From Micromonospora matsumotoense (GTDB taxonomy: Bacteria; Actinomycetota; Actinomycetes; Mycobacteriales; Micromonosporaceae): a stretch of DNA of 64,000 nt. Positions 44,011 through 51,915 of this stretch are shown piece after piece. The first letter of the stretch is position 1; each line of letters begins with the position of its first letter. Both the position numbers and the translations under genes were made by a program. The notes under the pieces were generated by a model that saw only the letters and a list, made by a program, of their open reading frames with translations, was not told the origin of the DNA and made no database searches. The stretch is from positions 434,001 to 498,000 of the forward strand of contig NZ_FMCU01000002.1 in NCBI RefSeq assembly GCF_900091525.1. The letters are read 5' to 3'.

Positions 44011-45500
44011 GCACCGCGCTGTCCGCCGTGCGGCCCGGCCCGGCGGTGCCGCTGCGGTCGCGCTGGCTGATCCTGGCGGTGCTCTGCCTCGCCCAGTTGA
44101 CAGTGGTGCTCGACAACACCGTGCTCACCGTGGCGGTGCCGGTGCTCACCACCGAACTGGACGCCAGCACCACCGACATCCAGTGGATGATCAACGCGTA
44201 CGCGCTGGTGCAGTGCGGGTTGCTGCTCACCGCCGGCAGCGCCGCCGACCGGTACGGCCGACGCCGGATGCTCGTCGCCGGCCTGGTGCTGTTCGGCGTC
44301 GGCTCGTTGGCCGCCGGGCTGGCCCGCTCCGGCGACCAGCTGATCGCCGCCCGCGCCGGCATGGGGATCGGCGGGGCGCTGCTGGTCACCGCCACCCTGG
44401 CCGTCGCCATGCAGGTCTTCGACGGCGCCGAGCGGTCCCGGGCGATCGGCATCTGGGCGGCCACCAGCGCCCTCGGCTACGCCGCCGGCCCGCCGATCGG
44501 TGGCATCATCCTCGCCCACCTGCCCTGGGGTGCGATCTTCCTGGTCAACGTGCCCATCGTGCTGATCTGCCTGGTGGCCGGCCGGGCGTTGGTGCCGGAG
44601 TCCCGGGACCCGGTCGGCGGGCGACCCGACATCGGCGGGGTGCTGCTGTCCACGGCCGGCCTCACCGGCGTGGTCTGGGCCATCATCGACGGCCCCGGAC
44701 GCGGCTGGACCGCTCCGGCGGTGCTCGGCGCGGCCGGCGGCGGCGTGCTGCTGCTCGCCGCGTTCGTCTGGTGGGAACGGCGCATCGCCGCCCCCATGCT
44801 GGACATGCACTTCTTCACCGACCGCCGGTTCGTCGGCGCGGTCACCGGGGTCGTCCTGATCACCTTCGGCTCCACCGGCGCGCTGTTCCTGCTCACCCAG
44901 GACCTCCAGTTCGTCCGCGGCTACCCGGCCTGGGAGGCGGGGCTGCGGATGGTGCCGTTCGCGCTGTCCATCGTGCTGCTCAACCTGGGCGGCATCGCGA
45001 CCCGGCTGATCCGCAGGCTCGGGGTGCCCGGGGCCATCGCGCTGGGCATGGTGCTGCTCTCCGCCGGCCTGACCCTGGTCACCCACGTCCGCTCCGACGG
45101 CTACGGCGTGCTGCTGACCGGACTGCTGGTGATGGGCTTCGGCTGCGCCCTGGCCAATCCCGCGATCGTCGAGGCGGTGATGAGCGCCATCCCACCGTCG
45201 AAGGCCGGCGTCGGCGCCGGGATCGACGGCACCATGGCCGAGGTGGGGGGCAGCCTCGGCATCGCCGTGCTCGGGGCGGTGCTCAACGCCCGGTTCGCCG
45301 CGCTGGCGCCGATCGTGGTGGCCGGCGCCGGGTCGTACCCGGCCGCGCTGGCCGCCGCCGGAGGCGAGAGCGAACGGGCGCAGGTGACCGACGCCTTCTC
45401 GTCCGCGCTGGTCACCGGGCAGACCGCCGGGGCGGTGGCGGTCCTGGCCGGTGGGTTGCTCGCCGCCGGGCTGCTGCGCCGCGCCGAGCGCACCCGCTGA
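44007..45500 (+). CDS. DHA2-type (EmrB/QacA) MFS exporter
   Basis: A 497-residue protein with about 14 hydrophobic helices. Family motifs are the TM1 LDNTVLTVAVPVL, the loop motif SAADRYGRRRML, and the motif C block IGIWAATSALGYAAGPPIGG. It overlaps desD by ATGA, so it belongs to the des operon. The most likely role is export of the finished siderophore. It ends 12 bp from the convergent STM4011-like gene, and no clear terminator is visible between them. Confidence 0.88.
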   Translation: MSTALSAVRPGPAVPLRSRWLILAVLCLAQLTVVLDNTVLTVAVPVLTTELDASTTDIQWMINAYALVQCGLLLTAGSAADRYGRRRMLVAGLVLFGVGSLAAGLARSGDQLIAARAGMGIGGALLVTATLAVAMQVFDGAERSRAIGIWAATSALGYAAGPPIGGIILAHLPWGAIFLVNVPIVLICLVAGRALVPESRDPVGGRPDIGGVLLSTAGLTGVVWAIIDGPGRGWTAPAVLGAAGGGVLLLAAFVWWERRIAAPMLDMHFFTDRRFVGAVTGVVLITFGSTGALFLLTQDLQFVRGYPAWEAGLRMVPFALSIVLLNLGGIATRLIRRLGVPGAIALGMVLLSAGLTLVTHVRSDGYGVLLTGLLVMGFGCALANPAIVEAVMSAIPPSKAGVGAGIDGTMAEVGGSLGIAVLGAVLNARFAALAPIVVAGAGSYPAALAAAGGESERAQVTDAFSSALVTGQTAGAVAVLAGGLLAAGLLRRAERTR

Positions 45501-45512
45501 GCGTCGGGGCCC

Positions 45513-46505
45513 TCAGCGAGCGGGACCCGGGGCCGTCCCCACCGGCCAGGCAGCCGGAATCCGTTCCAGCACCCCACCGGCGAACACGTCACGCAACCCG
45601 AGCGGCTTGAGGTGGACGTACCCGATGTGGCAGTCGCAGAGCGCGGCGTCGCAGGCCCGGGGCTTCAGGGCGGCGCGCCACGATCCGTCGTAGAGGTTGC
45701 CGATCGGCGCGGGCCGGAAGTGGCAGCGGCGCACCGTGCCGTCACCCGCGACCGAGATCGCCGTCTCCCCGGCGTGGCAGGGCCGGTCGAGCGACGGGTG
45801 CGCACGGACGCTCCACCCGAACAGCGGGTCCAGCGCCGTCCAGGCCGCCTCCTCCTCGGCGGAGTAGTGGTGCCCGTCGGCGGCGTTCACCCAGAGGTAG
45901 ACCGCCTCGGGCAGGGCGGTGCGCAGCGCCCGCGCCTCGGCCAGGTGTGCGGGCAGGCCGACCACGCCGACCGAGTAGCGCACGCCCAGCGCGGACAGCC
46001 GGGCGCAGCGGGCGAGGAAGCGGTCCCGGGCGACCTGCCCCGGGTGGTACGTCGTCCACAGCGCCGCCGTCGCCCGGTCGGCGTCGGCCAGCCAGTCCAC
46101 CCGGGCGGCCAGGTTGGTCTGGATGACCACCCGATCCACGTGCGGCAGGTGCGAGAGCGACACCATGGCGTCCCGGTACCAGCTGCGGGTCAGCCCCTCG
46201 CCCCACGGGGTGAACAGCACCGACAGCCGCCGGTCGGTGGTGGCCGCCACCCAACCGGTGAACCGCTCCAGCGCGGCCCGGTCGGCGCGCAGCAGCTCCG
46301 GCGGGTCGACCCGCTTGGCGAAAGGGCAGTACGGACAGTCGTAGTTGCAGCTCGCCAGTGGCCCCCGGTAGAGCACCGCCAGCTCCGCCCCGACGTCGGC
46401 GGGTCCGGCACACCTCGGCTGCGCCGCCCGGGACGCGACGGGCTGCACCGGCAGGGCCGCCCGGGGTGGGACCGGGTGCAGCGGGAGCGGGGTGGCGGGT
46501 GTCAT
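45513..46505 (-). CDS. STM4011-family radical SAM protein
   Basis: A 330-residue radical SAM enzyme, last gene of the six-gene operon. The cluster motif is CNYDCPYC (C53, C57, C60), with the SAM-binding region LFTPWGEGLTRSWYR. The C-terminus has further Cys (RRCHFRP, then CDAALCDCHIGY), the arrangement expected for auxiliary iron-sulfur clusters. An N-terminal Pro-rich 30 residues precede the core. ATG 46505 overlaps the stop of the STM4012-like gene by 4 nt. The reaction is unknown; the pairing with STM4012 and an ATP-grasp protein suggests modification of a small molecule or peptide. Confidence 0.85.
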   Translation of the reverse strand: MTPATPLPLHPVPPRAALPVQPVASRAAQPRCAGPADVGAELAVLYRGPLASCNYDCPYCPFAKRVDPPELLRADRAALERFTGWVAATTDRRLSVLFTPWGEGLTRSWYRDAMVSLSHLPHVDRVVIQTNLAARVDWLADADRATAALWTTYHPGQVARDRFLARCARLSALGVRYSVGVVGLPAHLAEARALRTALPEAVYLWVNAADGHHYSAEEEAAWTALDPLFGWSVRAHPSLDRPCHAGETAISVAGDGTVRRCHFRPAPIGNLYDGSWRAALKPRACDAALCDCHIGYVHLKPLGLRDVFAGGVLERIPAAWPVGTAPGPAR

Positions 46506-47830
46506 CGGGGCACGTACCCGGTCATCGCCTGGTGGACGCGGGCGGAGGTCAGCCACGGGCCGATCGCGTCGGAGCGGGCCAGCCCGGCCGGGGTGAGCCG
46601 CAACCCGTCGGCGCGGGCCCAGCCCCGGGCGGCCAACCGCCCCAGCTCGGGGAAGTCCTCGCCCGGCGGCCGGCCGAACCGGGCGGCGTAGGCCGCCGCG
46701 TCGACCCCCTCGGCGCGCAGCAGCGACTTGAGCAGCCACCGGCGACGCTGCTCGGCGCCGTCGAGGGCGAAGCCGAACTCGGCACACCGGAAGTCGTCGG
46801 CCGGGCGGGCCAGGTAGTCGTCCAGCACCGCCCGGACCTGCGACACCGCGACCGCGTAGTCGAACGAGTAGTGCAGGGCGGTGGTGTAGGAGCGCGCCCC
46901 GCACCCGAGCCCGACCATGCCGTCGTCCTGGCAGCAGTAGTCCGGCCCGTCCGGGGCCGGCACGTCGGCGCGGCGGAACTGCCGCATCGACTCCTGGCGG
47001 TAGCCGGCCGCACCGAGGATCTCCACCGCCTGCCGGTAGAGGGCCAGCCGGTGGGCGTCCCAGTCGGCCCGGCCGTGCGCCCGCCGACCCAGCCCGGTCA
47101 ACGGCCGGACATAGAGCGGATAGAGATACAGCTCCTCCGGCCGCCAGGCCAGCGCCGCGTCCAGGCTCTCCTGCCAGGTCGCCGCCGTCTGCCCGTCGAT
47201 GCCGTAGATCAGGTCGATGTTCAGCACCGGGACGGCCGCGTCGCGGATCGCGCCGAGCGCCGCCTCCACCTCCACGCGCCGCTGCGGGCGGCCGGCGGCC
47301 CGCGCCTCGACGTCGAGGAAGCTCTGCACCCCGATGCTCACCCGGTGCACCCCGTGCGCCGCCAGCACCGCCAGCCGGTCCGGCGTCGCGGTGGCCGGTG
47401 AGGTCTCCACCGACAGCGGTACGCCCGGCAGCCGGGCCCCCGAGGTGCCCGTGACGATGTCGAACAGCTCGGTCAGCTCGTCGGCGGTCAGATAGGTCGG
47501 GGTGCCCCCGCCCAACGCCACCCGGGCGTACCCGGCGTCGTCGCCGAGCGCGTCGGCGACCCGTTCGGCCTGCCGGCGCAGCTGCCGCAGGTAGGCCGTC
47601 ACCTGCTCCTGCGGCGCGTTGGCCCGGGTGAACAGGTTGCAGAAGCCGCAGCGCATCTCGCAGAACGGCAGGTGCACATAGAGGAACAGCGCGTCGCGGG
47701 CCTCGGCCCGCCACACGTCGGCCAGCAGCGGCCGGGGCCGCAACGCCCGGTACGAGGTCTTGTGCGGGTACGCGTAGAGGTACTGCTGGTACGGCGAGCC
47801 GTCGAGGCCCGTGTCGGCGCTGGTCACCAT
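46502..47830 (-). CDS. STM4012-family radical SAM protein (HemN/coproporphyrinogen-III-oxidase-like)
   Basis: A 442-residue HemN-type radical SAM protein. The motif CEMRCGFCN (C57, C61, C64) is followed by GGGTPTYLTADELTELF, SVETSPATATPDRL and SIGVQSFLD, as in HemN-like enzymes; NIDLIYGIDGQTAATWQESL also matches, and GLGCGARSYT is near the C-terminal half. It is not expected to be a haem enzyme because the operon has no porphyrin genes. ATG 47830 and GTG 47827 both overlap the previous stop. The frame upstream of 47830 is an Arg-rich shadow of STM4013. Confidence 0.88.
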   Translation of the reverse strand: MVTSADTGLDGSPYQQYLYAYPHKTSYRALRPRPLLADVWRAEARDALFLYVHLPFCEMRCGFCNLFTRANAPQEQVTAYLRQLRRQAERVADALGDDAGYARVALGGGTPTYLTADELTELFDIVTGTSGARLPGVPLSVETSPATATPDRLAVLAAHGVHRVSIGVQSFLDVEARAAGRPQRRVEVEAALGAIRDAAVPVLNIDLIYGIDGQTAATWQESLDAALAWRPEELYLYPLYVRPLTGLGRRAHGRADWDAHRLALYRQAVEILGAAGYRQESMRQFRRADVPAPDGPDYCCQDDGMVGLGCGARSYTTALHYSFDYAVAVSQVRAVLDDYLARPADDFRCAEFGFALDGAEQRRRWLLKSLLRAEGVDAAAYAARFGRPPGEDFPELGRLAARGWARADGLRLTPAGLARSDAIGPWLTSARVHQAMTGYVPR

Positions 47831-48627
47831 TCCCCCGGTCGCAGAGTGAAGTGGGCGTACGGGACGGTCCACACCACGTCGTGGCCGATCCGGTGGCCGG
47901 TGTGGCCGTCCTCGCCGTACGCGGTGCCGTGGTCGGAACAGATGATCGTGAACACCGGCCGCCCCCGGCCGGTGAGCAGGGCGAACAGCCGGTCGACCCG
48001 GGAGTCGACGTACTCCAGGGCGGCGGCGTGACTGTCCCGGCTGTCCTGCGCCGCGCCCGGCAGGTGGTGCCGGTTGGGCTGGTGCAGCGCGGCGACGTTG
48101 AGGAAGGTGAACACCGGCCGGTCGACCGGCTGGCCGGGCAGCACCTCGGCCAGCCGGTCGAGCTGGGCGTCCAGGCAGGTGGGGGAGGTGACCCCGAACT
48201 CCGGCTCCCAGTGCGCCTCGGCGAACAGGCCGGGCAGCACCGCCCCGAGCGGGCTGCGCCGGTTGAAGAAGCCCACCCCGCCCAGGCAGAGCGTGTGGTA
48301 GCCGGCCCTGTCCAGCGCGGTGGGCAGGTCGGGGGCGTCGAAGACCCAGGTGTCCCCGCCGGCGGTCTCGCTGCCCGGGAACGCCGCCGCGTACAGCCGC
48401 TCGTGCCGGCCCGGGCCGGCCGGGGTGGGCAGGAAGCCGGCGAAGAAGGCGTGGTGCGCGGCGTAGGTGAAGCTGGCGGGGGAGTGCCGTCGCTCCCACC
48501 GCCCACCGGGCAGCACCCGCGCCAGCCTGGGGGTCCGCCCCGCCCCGGCCAGCTCGGCGGCCACGTCGAAGCGCAAGGTGTCCAGGGTGACCAGGCAGAT
48601 GTCGTGACTGCCGATCAGCGTGCGCAT
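47824..48627 (-). CDS. STM4013/SEN3800-family hydrolase (alkaline-phosphatase fold)
   Basis: A 267-residue protein of the sulfatase/alkaline phosphatase superfamily. The opening ICLVTLDTLRFDVAAEL gives the metal-binding Asp (LDTLRxD); SDHGTAYGEDGHTGHRIGHD near the C-terminus supplies the Asp-His pair and later His ligands. It lacks the Cys/Ser-x-Pro-x-Arg needed for formylglycine, so it is not a classical sulfatase; phosphodiesterase or phosphotransferase activity is more likely. ATG 48627 has a strong GGAGGAGG upstream and overlaps the ATP-grasp gene by 13 nt. Confidence 0.82.
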   Translation of the reverse strand: MRTLIGSHDICLVTLDTLRFDVAAELAGAGRTPRLARVLPGGRWERRHSPASFTYAAHHAFFAGFLPTPAGPGRHERLYAAAFPGSETAGGDTWVFDAPDLPTALDRAGYHTLCLGGVGFFNRRSPLGAVLPGLFAEAHWEPEFGVTSPTCLDAQLDRLAEVLPGQPVDRPVFTFLNVAALHQPNRHHLPGAAQDSRDSHAAALEYVDSRVDRLFALLTGRGRPVFTIICSDHGTAYGEDGHTGHRIGHDVVWTVPYAHFTLRPGEW

Positions 48628-49820
48628 CCGACCTCCTCCCGCCGCGTCGTCGCCGGTCCGCCGGCCGTCGGGCGGGCCGGCCCCGTCGCCGGGCCGGCCA
48701 CCGCGTCGCGCCCGGCCGGCCCGGTCGCTGCCGTGTCGTCGCCGGTCGGGCGGGCCGGTGCTGCCGCCCGCCACCGGTCCCACCGGCCGCTGGTCAGCGC
48801 GTGCACCTGCTCGGCGTAGGTGTCCCGGCCGTCGGTCAGCACCCCGGGCAGCAGGTCGCCGAACGCGTTGACCTCGGCCACCGCGTGCCGTCGCCAGCCC
48901 ACCAGGAACATCAGGTCGACCCCGACGTGCAGCGACCGGGGGAAGCACGCCGCCGCCTGTGCGCAGGTCCGCATCGCCGCCGCCCAGGACTCCGGGCCGG
49001 CCGCCGCCCGCAGCGCGTCCAGGTCGCCGCGGGCGTTGCCCAGGTGCAGGTTGGTCAGCGGTCCCCGGGCGGCCCGGACCACGGCGTGGGTGGGCCGGCC
49101 GGCGACCACCACCACCCGCAGGTCGACCACCCGGTCGGCCAGCCCGGCCTTGGGCAGCCACTGCTCCACGTGCAGGCCCTCCGGGGCGAGCCGGTCGACC
49201 AGCGCCGCGACGGTCGCCTCGTCGTCGTAGCGGCGCAGCCGCAGCGAGTTGAACAGCCCGTCCGGGGCGATCTCGATCGGGGTGACCGCCTGCACCCGGC
49301 GTGGCCCGACCGCGAGCGCGATCACCCCGGCCGCCGACGACCCGTGTGCCGGCTTGACGAACACCCGGGGCCAGCCGGCCGCCGCCATCGCCGCCCGCAA
49401 CTGCGGATAGCCCTCGACCGGCGGCAGCGCCGCCGGCACCGGCACCCCGGCGGCCGACAGCAGCGCGTGGCAGCGGCGCTTGTCGCACAGCGCCGCCACG
49501 TCGTCGGAGTGGTTGAGCAGCGTCGCGCCCCCGGCGGCCACCCGGCCCATCCCGGCCACCAGCCCGGCGTACGTGTCGGCGAGGCCGATCAGCTCTCCGT
49601 GCCGGGCGGGGGTGGCCGCGCCGCGCAGCAGCCGGTCCACCTCCGCGTCCTCGCCGGGGGAGTCGACCCGAACCAGGGCATCGGCGTCCGGCGGGGCCGA
49701 CCCGGTGAGCACCCGCGCCCAGGGCAGCACCGCCGGGTCGGGCAACCCCGCCTCGCGCACGGACCGCCGGAACAACGCGACCCGCCGGTTGTCGGGGTTG
49801 CCCACCACGGTCAGTCGCAT
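48615..49820 (-). CDS. STM4014-family ATP-grasp-like protein
   Basis: A 401-residue protein. The ATP-grasp fold is suggested by the flexible Gly-rich loop VFVKPAHGSSAAGVIAL, then VDLRVVVVAGRPTHAVVRAA and the magnesium-binding DLMFLVGWRRHAVAEVNAFGD. The N-terminal VVGNPDNRRVALFRRSV and a proline-rich LPPVEGYPQL look like a substrate domain. The last about 50 residues are low complexity (Pro/Ala/Gly/Thr). ATP-grasp enzymes join carboxylates to amines or thiols; here the substrate is unknown. The start lies 1 nt after the stop of the first STM4015-like gene. Confidence 0.8.
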   Translation of the reverse strand: MRLTVVGNPDNRRVALFRRSVREAGLPDPAVLPWARVLTGSAPPDADALVRVDSPGEDAEVDRLLRGAATPARHGELIGLADTYAGLVAGMGRVAAGGATLLNHSDDVAALCDKRRCHALLSAAGVPVPAALPPVEGYPQLRAAMAAAGWPRVFVKPAHGSSAAGVIALAVGPRRVQAVTPIEIAPDGLFNSLRLRRYDDEATVAALVDRLAPEGLHVEQWLPKAGLADRVVDLRVVVVAGRPTHAVVRAARGPLTNLHLGNARGDLDALRAAAGPESWAAAMRTCAQAAACFPRSLHVGVDLMFLVGWRRHAVAEVNAFGDLLPGVLTDGRDTYAEQVHALTSGRWDRWRAAAPARPTGDDTAATGPAGRDAVAGPATGPARPTAGGPATTRREEVGCAR

Positions 49821-49821
49821 G

Positions 49822-50772
49822 TCACTCCGACACCGCCGTGTAGCGGTAGAAATCCCCGTCGTCCTCGTCCGGTTCCTGCGGCTCGCAGACGTCGACCTCG
49901 ACGCCGGGCAACGCGGCGACCACCCGGTCGGCAGCCTCCTCCGACAGGTAGTGGTGGTGCAGGTCGAGGGCGGACAGGTGGGTCAGGGACTGCCCGGCGA
50001 GCAGCGCGGCCAGGCCGTCGTCGGAGAGGGTGCCCAGCGACAGGTCGAGCCGCTCCAGCCGGGGCACCACGGCGGCGGTGGCGAGCGCGGCGGCGAGATC
50101 GTCGGTGATGTCGGCGTTGCGCAGCCCGAGCCGGCGCAGCGCCGGGAAGAGCCTGCCGGCCAGCAACGCGTCCAGGTCGGCCACGGTGGTGTTCCCGCCG
50201 TAGTCGTCGGTGCCCAGCCACAGGTCCAGGTGGTGCAGCGCGGGCAGCTCCGAGCTGAGCACCGCGCCGACGAACTCCCGGGACAGCCCGCCGCTCTGCA
50301 CCGACAGCTTCCGCAGCCGCTCGTGCCGCACCGGGGAGAAGGCGAAGTTCTCGCCGCCGCGTACCCGCAGCACCTCCAGCTCCGGGTAGGCCGTCAGCAA
50401 CGGACTGACATCGCCGACCCGCATCCAGGAGACCTCGCACTCCTCGGTGACCATGTCGCCGAGGAACAGGGCCCGCAGCCGGGGCAGCCGGGGAGCCGCC
50501 GCGCAGAGCTGGGCGATCGGGGCGTGGTGGAACGCCGCGTATCCCCAGGCCCCGACGACCAGCGCCTCGACGCGGTCACCGACCTGCTCGACGAACCGGT
50601 CGAACCGGTCCCGGAACTGCGCCGACAGGGTGTCCTGCCGGGTGTTCCCGTCGAAGTGCCAGTCGGCGATCCGCCAGCAGACCTCGCCGTCCACGACGGG
50701 CAGCGGCCCGTCGGCGGGGAACTCGACCACCGGCCGGCCGGCGAACGTCTCGGCGTGGGAACCGAAAGTCAT
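49822..50772 (-). CDS. STM4015-family leucine-rich-repeat protein, copy A
   Basis: A 316-residue protein beginning MTFGSHAETFAGRPVVEF. After a short alpha/beta head it consists of leucine-rich repeats (LRALFLGDMV, LEVLRVRGGEN, LHHLDLWLG, LRRLGLRNADITD, LERLDLSLGTLSD, LSALDLHHHYLSE). The C-terminal EPQEPDE..DG.FYRYTAV tail is strikingly conserved with copy B. LRR scaffolds usually bind protein partners. It is next to copy B (6 nt apart) and directly precedes the ATP-grasp gene, so the pair heads the operon. Confidence 0.8.
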   Translation of the reverse strand: MTFGSHAETFAGRPVVEFPADGPLPVVDGEVCWRIADWHFDGNTRQDTLSAQFRDRFDRFVEQVGDRVEALVVGAWGYAAFHHAPIAQLCAAAPRLPRLRALFLGDMVTEECEVSWMRVGDVSPLLTAYPELEVLRVRGGENFAFSPVRHERLRKLSVQSGGLSREFVGAVLSSELPALHHLDLWLGTDDYGGNTTVADLDALLAGRLFPALRRLGLRNADITDDLAAALATAAVVPRLERLDLSLGTLSDDGLAALLAGQSLTHLSALDLHHHYLSEEAADRVVAALPGVEVDVCEPQEPDEDDGDFYRYTAVSE

Positions 50773-50778
50773 CGACGC

Positions 50779-51711
50779 TCACTCCCCGACCGCGGTGAAG
50801 CGGTAGACGGTGCCGTGGTACTCGTCCGGTTCCTGCGGCTCGGAGACGTCGACCTGGACGCCGGGCAGCGCGTCCGCCAGCCGCTGTGCGACCTCGGGCG
50901 AGAGGAAGTGGTGGTGCAGGTCGAGGCGGCGCAGGTGGGTCAGCGGCTGCCCGGCCAGCAACGCCTCGGCGCCGGGGTCGGTGAACACCCCCATCGACAG
51001 GTCGAGCACCTCCAGCCGGGGCACCACCGGGGCGGTGGCCACCGCCTGCGCGATGTGGTCGGCGAACTCGGCGTTGCACACCGCCAGGTGCCGCAGCGCC
51101 GGCAGCCGGTCCCCGGCCAGGATGGCGGCCAGGTCGTCGACGCCGGTGTCCCCGCCGTAGTCCTGCCGACCCAGCCACAGGTCGAGCCGGCGCAGCGCGG
51201 GCAGGTCGCAGTCGCCCACCGCGCGGGTCACCTCGGCCGGCAGGCCGCCGGTCTGGAAGCCCAGCTCCCGCAGCCCGGTGTGCCGCACCGGTTGCAGGCT
51301 CAGCTCGTTGCCCCCGCGTACCCACAGCACCTCGAGGTCCGGATAGGCGGCCAGTAGCGGGGTGAGGTCGCCCTGGGTGATCCAGGAGATCTCGCACTGC
51401 TCGCTCACCAGGTCGGCCAGGAACACCGCGCGCAGGGCGGTCCAGTCCTTCGCCGCGTCGGTCAGCAGGTCGATCGGCAGGGCCCGCTCGTACGTGGAGC
51501 CCCACTCGCCGACCACCAGCGCGCGGACCGCCTCGCCGGGGACCTCCGCCCGCAGCGCGGCGACCAGGCCGGCGAACTCCTCCGGCTCGGCCTCGAAGTC
51601 CTCGACCTCCAGCCGCCAGGCGACGGCCGACGGATCGTCGGGCAGGGTCATCCCCGGTGTGAAGGGGACCACCGGCATTCCGGCGAACGACGACATGTGC
51701 GAACGGATCAC
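50779..51711 (-). CDS. STM4015-family leucine-rich-repeat protein, copy B (operon leader gene)
   Basis: A 310-residue paralogue of copy A. GTG 51711 (VIRSHMSSFAGMPVVPF) is preferred because GGAGG lies 5 nt before it and the head then aligns with copy A; ATG 51696 is the alternative. LRR units include LRAVFLADLV, LEVLWVRGGNE, LRRLDLWLG, LRHLAVCNAE and LRRLDLHHHFLS. The DLWLG..DYGG, LDLHHH.LS and C-terminal EPQEPDE...G..YRFTAV elements match copy A. The tandem arrangement implies gene duplication inside the operon and functional divergence of the two scaffold proteins. Confidence 0.8.
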   Translation of the reverse strand: MIRSHMSSFAGMPVVPFTPGMTLPDDPSAVAWRLEVEDFEAEPEEFAGLVAALRAEVPGEAVRALVVGEWGSTYERALPIDLLTDAAKDWTALRAVFLADLVSEQCEISWITQGDLTPLLAAYPDLEVLWVRGGNELSLQPVRHTGLRELGFQTGGLPAEVTRAVGDCDLPALRRLDLWLGRQDYGGDTGVDDLAAILAGDRLPALRHLAVCNAEFADHIAQAVATAPVVPRLEVLDLSMGVFTDPGAEALLAGQPLTHLRRLDLHHHFLSPEVAQRLADALPGVQVDVSEPQEPDEYHGTVYRFTAVGE

Positions 51712-51915
51712 GCCTACCTCCGGCTCGACTGGTGTGACAGCGGCGCGACCGTAACAGGCCCGCCCGACACGATGATCAGTGCCGGCGGGGCCCGGCGGCC
51801 GGGCTTCCACGCGGAGTGCCGGGCCGGTGACGCTTTACAGCGGCAGGCGGGTGTGCGAGTCTCGTGTCAGCGCTCCCACGGCTGTCCGTGTTCGGATACC
51901 CCGGGGAGTTCGCTC
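51712..51915. promoter_or_regulatory. divergent promoter region with a partial CebR-like half-site
   Basis: 204 bp separate the STM4015 operon from the CBM2-pectinesterase. AGCGCTCCCA at 51869-51878 equals one half plus the centre of the TGGGAGCGCTCCCA cellulose-regulator box, but the other half does not match. No other clear signal was found. Confidence 0.3.

Noticed and set aside
46502..47830. Haem biosynthesis (coproporphyrinogen III oxidase) role for the STM4012-like protein
   Set aside because: HemN-like homology alone does not show haem synthesis and no other haem gene is nearby; the STM4012 family is a distinct group.
46502..48499. Long N-terminal extension of the STM4012-like protein to 48499
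   Set aside because: The extra 223 residues are an Arg/Pro-rich shadow of the STM4013-like gene; HemN-type proteins begin near the ATG at 47830.
47824..48627. Calling the STM4013-like gene a sulfatase
   Set aside because: The formylglycine-forming Cys/Ser-x-Pro-x-Arg motif is missing, so only the superfamily fold is claimed.
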